Part shown: in pieces, positions 61,140-64,000 of the stretch
Layout of the letters: the number at the start of each line of letters is the position of its first letter
How positions within the stretch are numbered: the stretch's first letter is position 1
NCBI RefSeq assembly: GCF_011078175.1
Contig: NZ_JAALCJ010000006.1
Location: 124,001-188,000, forward strand
DNA length: 64,000 nucleotides
Source of the DNA: Enterobacter cloacae
GTDB taxonomy: Bacteria > Pseudomonadota > Gammaproteobacteria > Enterobacterales > Enterobacteriaceae
Direction: 5' to 3'
Translations under genes and position numbers: made by a program
Notes under the pieces: generated by a model
Told to the model about the DNA's origin: nothing
Seen by the model: only the letters and a program-made list of their open reading frames with translations
The model's database searches: none

Positions 61140-61822
61140 CGGACTACCCCAAACTAAATCTGATATATGAACGATTGTTTCACACTACAGGGAGGCGGTA
61201 AACCACTCTCTTACAGGCCTGCAACCGTATAACATTTGAATAACTCACAATTTTGTGAAGAGTTATAAACAGATGAAGGCGACAGAGACCATTTTTATTC
61301 ACCTTTTCTGTGGATATAGTTGTGAAGAAGTACGGAATTACCGATGAACAACCTTGTAGCCCGACGAGCTGCAAATTTACCCCGACCAGAATAAAAGATT
61401 TAAATTCATATACTTATATTGAAATTAAGGGTATCCCGGGCGATAAACGTGACGATCGTCACACCAAAGATCCTCCTGCTGATGAAAGATCGAACAGCGT
61501 CGGTTTTATCCACAGTTTGTGCCAATAAGTTAGGCACAATTTGTGTGAAAATTCGATTTTCATCGCACGTCAAGGCTGTAAATTGAAACAGTAGTGGCAG
61601 TTATTCCCAGTTATCCCATTTTTCTGTGGATAACATGGTGTAAGATCCTGTTTATTGTCAGTGACCAGAATTGCACAACCTGTTTTTTAGGCGCCGCGCG
61701 ACGGATGACATTCTAAAAAAGATGATATAAATCACCCACATGGAATAGGTACGCAGAAAAAGGTAAACTCTGTCCACAAGGGATAAAATATCAGCTCATT
61801 TTTTAACCAGAAGGTTGTTTGC
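61140..61822. promoter_or_regulatory. rppH-mutH intergenic region with DnaA boxes
   Basis: No gene can be supported in these 683 bp. Two perfect DnaA boxes of the strong TTATCCACA type lie at 61506-61514 (plus strand) and 61625-61633 (minus strand), facing each other 110 bp apart. A one-mismatch box TGTGGATAT is at 61309-61317. A perfect 14-bp palindrome GTGACGATCGTCAC is at 61449-61462. The DNA is AT-rich from 61205 to 61420. A 72-codon frame from a GTG at 61310 has no ribosome-binding site and was not called. The mutH and rppH promoters must lie here. Confidence 0.65.
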
Positions 61823-62515
61823 ATGCATTCTCTCGCCCCACTGCTCTCTCCTCCCGTCAGTGAAGCCCAGTTGCTCCAGCAGGCACAACGTCTGGCAGGC
61901 TATTCACTGGGCGAGCTGGCCGTGATGGCGGGGTTGATGATACCTAACGATCTAAAGCGTGATAAGGGCTGGATCGGCGTGTTGCTGGAACGCTGGCTGG
62001 GCGCAAGCGCGGGCAGTAAACCAGAGCAAGATTTTGCGGCGCTGGGGGTGGAACTGAAGACGATCCCCATCGACAGCCAGGGGCGGCCGCTGGAAACCAC
62101 CTTTGTCTGCGTTGCGCCGCTCACGGGTAACAGCGGAGTGACCTGGGAAACCAGTTACGTCAGGCATAAGCTGAAGCGAGTGTTGTGGGTACCCGTTGAG
62201 GGCGACAGGCAGATCCCGCTGGCAGCGCGTCGCGTTGGCGCCCCGCTGCTCTGGAGCCCGAATGAAGAAGAAGAGAGACAGCTCTCTCAGGACTGGGAAG
62301 AGTTAATGGATATGATTGTGCTGGGACAGGTTGAGCGGATCACCGCCAGGCATGGCGAAGTGCTGCAACTTCGTCCCAAAGCCGCCAACAGCAAAGCGCT
62401 CACTGAAGCAGTAGGCGCGCACGGGGAACCGATCCTGACGCTGCCGCGCGGTTTCTATCTCAAAAAGAATTTCACCGGGGCGCTGCTGGCACGCCACTTC
62501 CTGTTGAAAACATAG
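61823..62515 (+). CDS. mutH: DNA mismatch repair endonuclease MutH
   Basis: Nicks the unmethylated strand at hemimethylated GATC after activation by MutL. The 230-residue protein has the D-E-x-K active site D70, E77, K79 in [15 protein letters not shown]. Conserved blocks [20 protein letters not shown] and [20 protein letters not shown] flank it. The N-terminal 15 residues differ from E. coli, the rest aligns closely. The start has the ribosome-binding sequence AGAAGG. Confidence 0.97.
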   Translation: MHSLAPLLSPPVSEAQLLQQAQRLAGYSLGELAVMAGLMIPNDLKRDKGWIGVLLERWLGASAGSKPEQDFAALGVELKTIPIDSQGRPLETTFVCVAPLTGNSGVTWETSYVRHKLKRVLWVPVEGDRQIPLAARRVGAPLLWSPNEEEERQLSQDWEELMDMIVLGQVERITARHGEVLQLRPKAANSKALTEAVGAHGEPILTLPRGFYLKKNFTGALLARHFLLKT

Positions 62516-62643
62516 TTTTTTACCAATTTTGAGCTGCCGCTAACATAATCTCCTCCTTTTTAAGATTTCCCCCCTTTCACCTGTCGTAATATCAGGTTAT
62601 TACTACACTATGATTTGATACGAGCCAGGTGAGGATGAGAACG

Positions 62644-62862
62644 ATGAAAAAATGGGCAGTAATTATCTCAGCAGTCGGTTTAGCGTTTGCGGTATCGGGT
62701 TGTAGCAGCGACTATGTCATGTCAACGAAAGATGGTCGTATGATCCTGACCGATGGCAAACCCGAAGTCGACGACGATACCGGTCTGGTGAGTTACCGCG
62801 ATCGCGAAGGCAATCAAATGCAGATTAATCGCGACGAAGTCTCCCAGATCATCGAGCGTTAA
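62644..62862 (+). CDS. ygdR: DUF903 lipoprotein YgdR
   Basis: Small predicted lipoprotein of unknown function. The 72-residue precursor starts [20 protein letters not shown] with lipidated C20; an upstream in-frame start adding five residues was rejected. The mature part [17 protein letters not shown] and [20 protein letters not shown] aligns with YgdI at 35234. It sits between mutH and tas with its own terminator. Confidence 0.95.
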   Translation: MKKWAVIISAVGLAFAVSGCSSDYVMSTKDGRMILTDGKPEVDDDTGLVSYRDREGNQMQINRDEVSQIIER

Positions 62863-62869
62863 ACAGATA

Positions 62870-62897
62870 AAGGTCAGTAGCTTGCTGGCCTTTTTGA
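62870..62897 (+). terminator. Intrinsic terminator of ygdR
   Basis: AAGGTCAG and CTGGCCTT pair with one G:T wobble around a 7-base loop, followed by TTTGATTTTTT, 7 bp after the ygdR stop. Confidence 0.82.
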
Positions 62898-62994
62898 TTT
62901 TTTCCTTCCCCTTTTGTCTTCCCTCTGCCATGTTTATATTCCTTTGTCGGGAGGTTCCTGACGCGGTCTGTATGTCTAAAAAAGGAAAGCGGCT

Positions 62995-64000
62995 ATGCAT
63001 TATCACCGTATCCCCCACAGCGCTCTGGAGATCAGCCAACTGGGGTTGGGCACTATGACATTTGGTGAACAAAACAGCGAAGCCGATGCCCATGCACAAC
63101 TCGATTACGCCGTCAGTCAGGGCATCAACCTGATTGACGTGGCGGAGATGTACCCTGTTCCTCCACGCCCGGAAACACAAGGTCTTACCGAAACGTATGT
63201 CGGCAACTGGCTGGCGAAACGCGGCAATCGCGAAAAGCTGGTTATCGCCTCCAAGGTTAGCGGCCCCTCCCGTAATAACGATGCCGGGATCCGCCCTAAC
63301 CAGATCCTCGATCGAAAGAATATCCGTGCCGCGCTGGATGCCAGCCTCAAGCGCCTGCAAACCGACTATCTCGATCTTTATCAGGTGCACTGGCCGCAGC
63401 GTCAGACGAACTGCTTCGGTAAGCTTGGCTACACCTGGAACGAGAGTGCTCCGGCCGTTAGCCTGCTGGAAACGCTGGAAGCGCTTACGGAGTGCCAGCG
63501 CGCGGGTAAGATCCGCTACATCGGCGTCTCCAACGAGACGGCGTTTGGCGTGATGCGCTATCTGCATCTGGCCGATAAACACGACCTGCCGCGCATCGTG
63601 ACCATTCAGAACCCGTACAGCCTGCTTAACCGCAGTTATGAAGTGGGTCTGGCGGAAGTGACGCAGTACGAAGAGGTGGAGCTGCTCGCCTACTCTTGCC
63701 TGGGCTTCGGTACTCTGACGGGCAAATACCTGAACGGCGCGAAACCGGCTGGCGCGCGTAACACGCTTTTCAGCCGCTTCACCCGCTATAGCGGTGAGCA
63801 GACGCAAAAAGCCGTTGCGGCCTATGTGGATATCGCGAAGCGTCACGGACTCGATCCGGCGCAAATGGCGCTGGCCTTCGTGCGTCGCCAGCCATTTGTG
63901 GCAAGTACCCTGCTCGGCGCAACGACGATGGATCAGTTGAAAACGAATATTGAGAGTTTCCATCTGAACCTGAGTGAAGAAGTATTAGCGGAGATTGAAG
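62995..64000 (+). CDS. tas: Aldo-keto reductase Tas, 3' end cut by window edge
   Basis: NADPH-dependent aldo-keto reductase family protein; in E. coli a multicopy tas suppressed a tyrosine auxotroph. The 335 codons present start MHYHRIPHSALEISQLGLGT with AAAGGAAAG upstream. The catalytic aspartate, tyrosine, lysine and histidine are in GINLIDVAEMYPVPP, LVIASKVSG and YLDLYQVHWPQ. The NADP-binding C-terminal region VRRQPFVASTLLGATTMDQL is intact. E. coli Tas has 346 residues, so about 11 residues and the stop are missing. Confidence 0.96.
   Translation, partial: MHYHRIPHSALEISQLGLGTMTFGEQNSEADAHAQLDYAVSQGINLIDVAEMYPVPPRPETQGLTETYVGNWLAKRGNREKLVIASKVSGPSRNNDAGIRPNQILDRKNIRAALDASLKRLQTDYLDLYQVHWPQRQTNCFGKLGYTWNESAPAVSLLETLEALTECQRAGKIRYIGVSNETAFGVMRYLHLADKHDLPRIVTIQNPYSLLNRSYEVGLAEVTQYEEVELLAYSCLGFGTLTGKYLNGAKPAGARNTLFSRFTRYSGEQTQKAVAAYVDIAKRHGLDPAQMALAFVRRQPFVASTLLGATTMDQLKTNIESFHLNLSEEVLAEIE

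Noticed and set aside
61310..61528. 72-codon frame before mutH
   Set aside because: GTG start without ribosome-binding site, not recognised, and overlaps a DnaA box and palindrome; too weak to call.

Overview
The window is a gene-dense stretch of a gammaproteobacterial chromosome. Nearly every protein matches an Escherichia coli K-12 counterpart in sequence, length and order (cysJ-queD-queE ... eno-pyrG-mazG-relA-rlmD-barA ... csrB-syd-queF-ppnN-sdaCB-xni-rlmM-gcvA-gcvB-csdAE-tcdA-mltA-metZWV-amiC-argA-recDB-ptrA-recC-ppd-thyA-lgt-ptsP-rppH-mutH-ygdR-tas). Divergence from E. coli, REP-type palindromes with the gccgggtggcg core, absence of mazEF, and a glycerate kinase attached to the gud operon point to a non-Escherichia member of Enterobacteriaceae, probably Enterobacter or a close relative. 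The genus is an inference; no rRNA is present.

Layout. 1-3160: sulfite reductase flavoprotein (cysJ, cut by the left edge) and two queuosine genes (queD, queE). 3215-6471: an accessory cassette of nanE, a PTS EIICB permease and a divergent RpiR-type regulator, inserted where E. coli has other genes. 6472-17022: eno-pyrG, mazG, relA, rlmD, and barA divergent from rlmD. 17023-23141: an unrecognised palindromic segment, then the D-glucarate operon gudP-gudX-gudD-garK. 23142-26808: yqcA-truC-yqcC, the CsrA-sequestering RNA csrB, syd, and queF. 26925-35461: ppnN, the serine genes sdaC-sdaB, xni, rlmM-ygdD, gcvA, the sRNA gcvB, ygdI. 35653-39274: csdA-csdE, tcdA, mltA. 39483-39801: three identical initiator tRNA genes in a 121-bp tandem array. 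39891-54489: amiC, argA with two ARG boxes, and recD-recB-ptrA-recC. 54502-64000: the minor pseudopilin cluster, thyA-lgt, ptsP-rppH, mutH, ygdR, and tas (cut by the right edge).

Linked functions. Three enzymes of the preQ0/preQ1 route (QueD, QueE, QueF) lie at two places. The sensor kinase BarA and csrB, the main target RNA of its response regulator UvrY, are about 10 kb apart, and a 28-bp near-palindrome containing a UvrY/GacA-type box lies upstream of csrB. Glucarate uptake, dehydration and glycerate phosphorylation are in one operon whose product enters glycolysis at enolase, also in the window. RecBCD and protease III genes overlap by 4 nt at each ptrA/recB/recD junction.

Most of the window is conserved core. 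The parts that look least routine are the nanE-PTS-RpiR cassette with its two phased operator-like sites, a 94-bp dispersed repeat at 17448 and 58248, the segment 17107-17447, and two perfect DnaA boxes between rppH and mutH. No CRISPR array, insertion sequence, integrase or prophage was seen.
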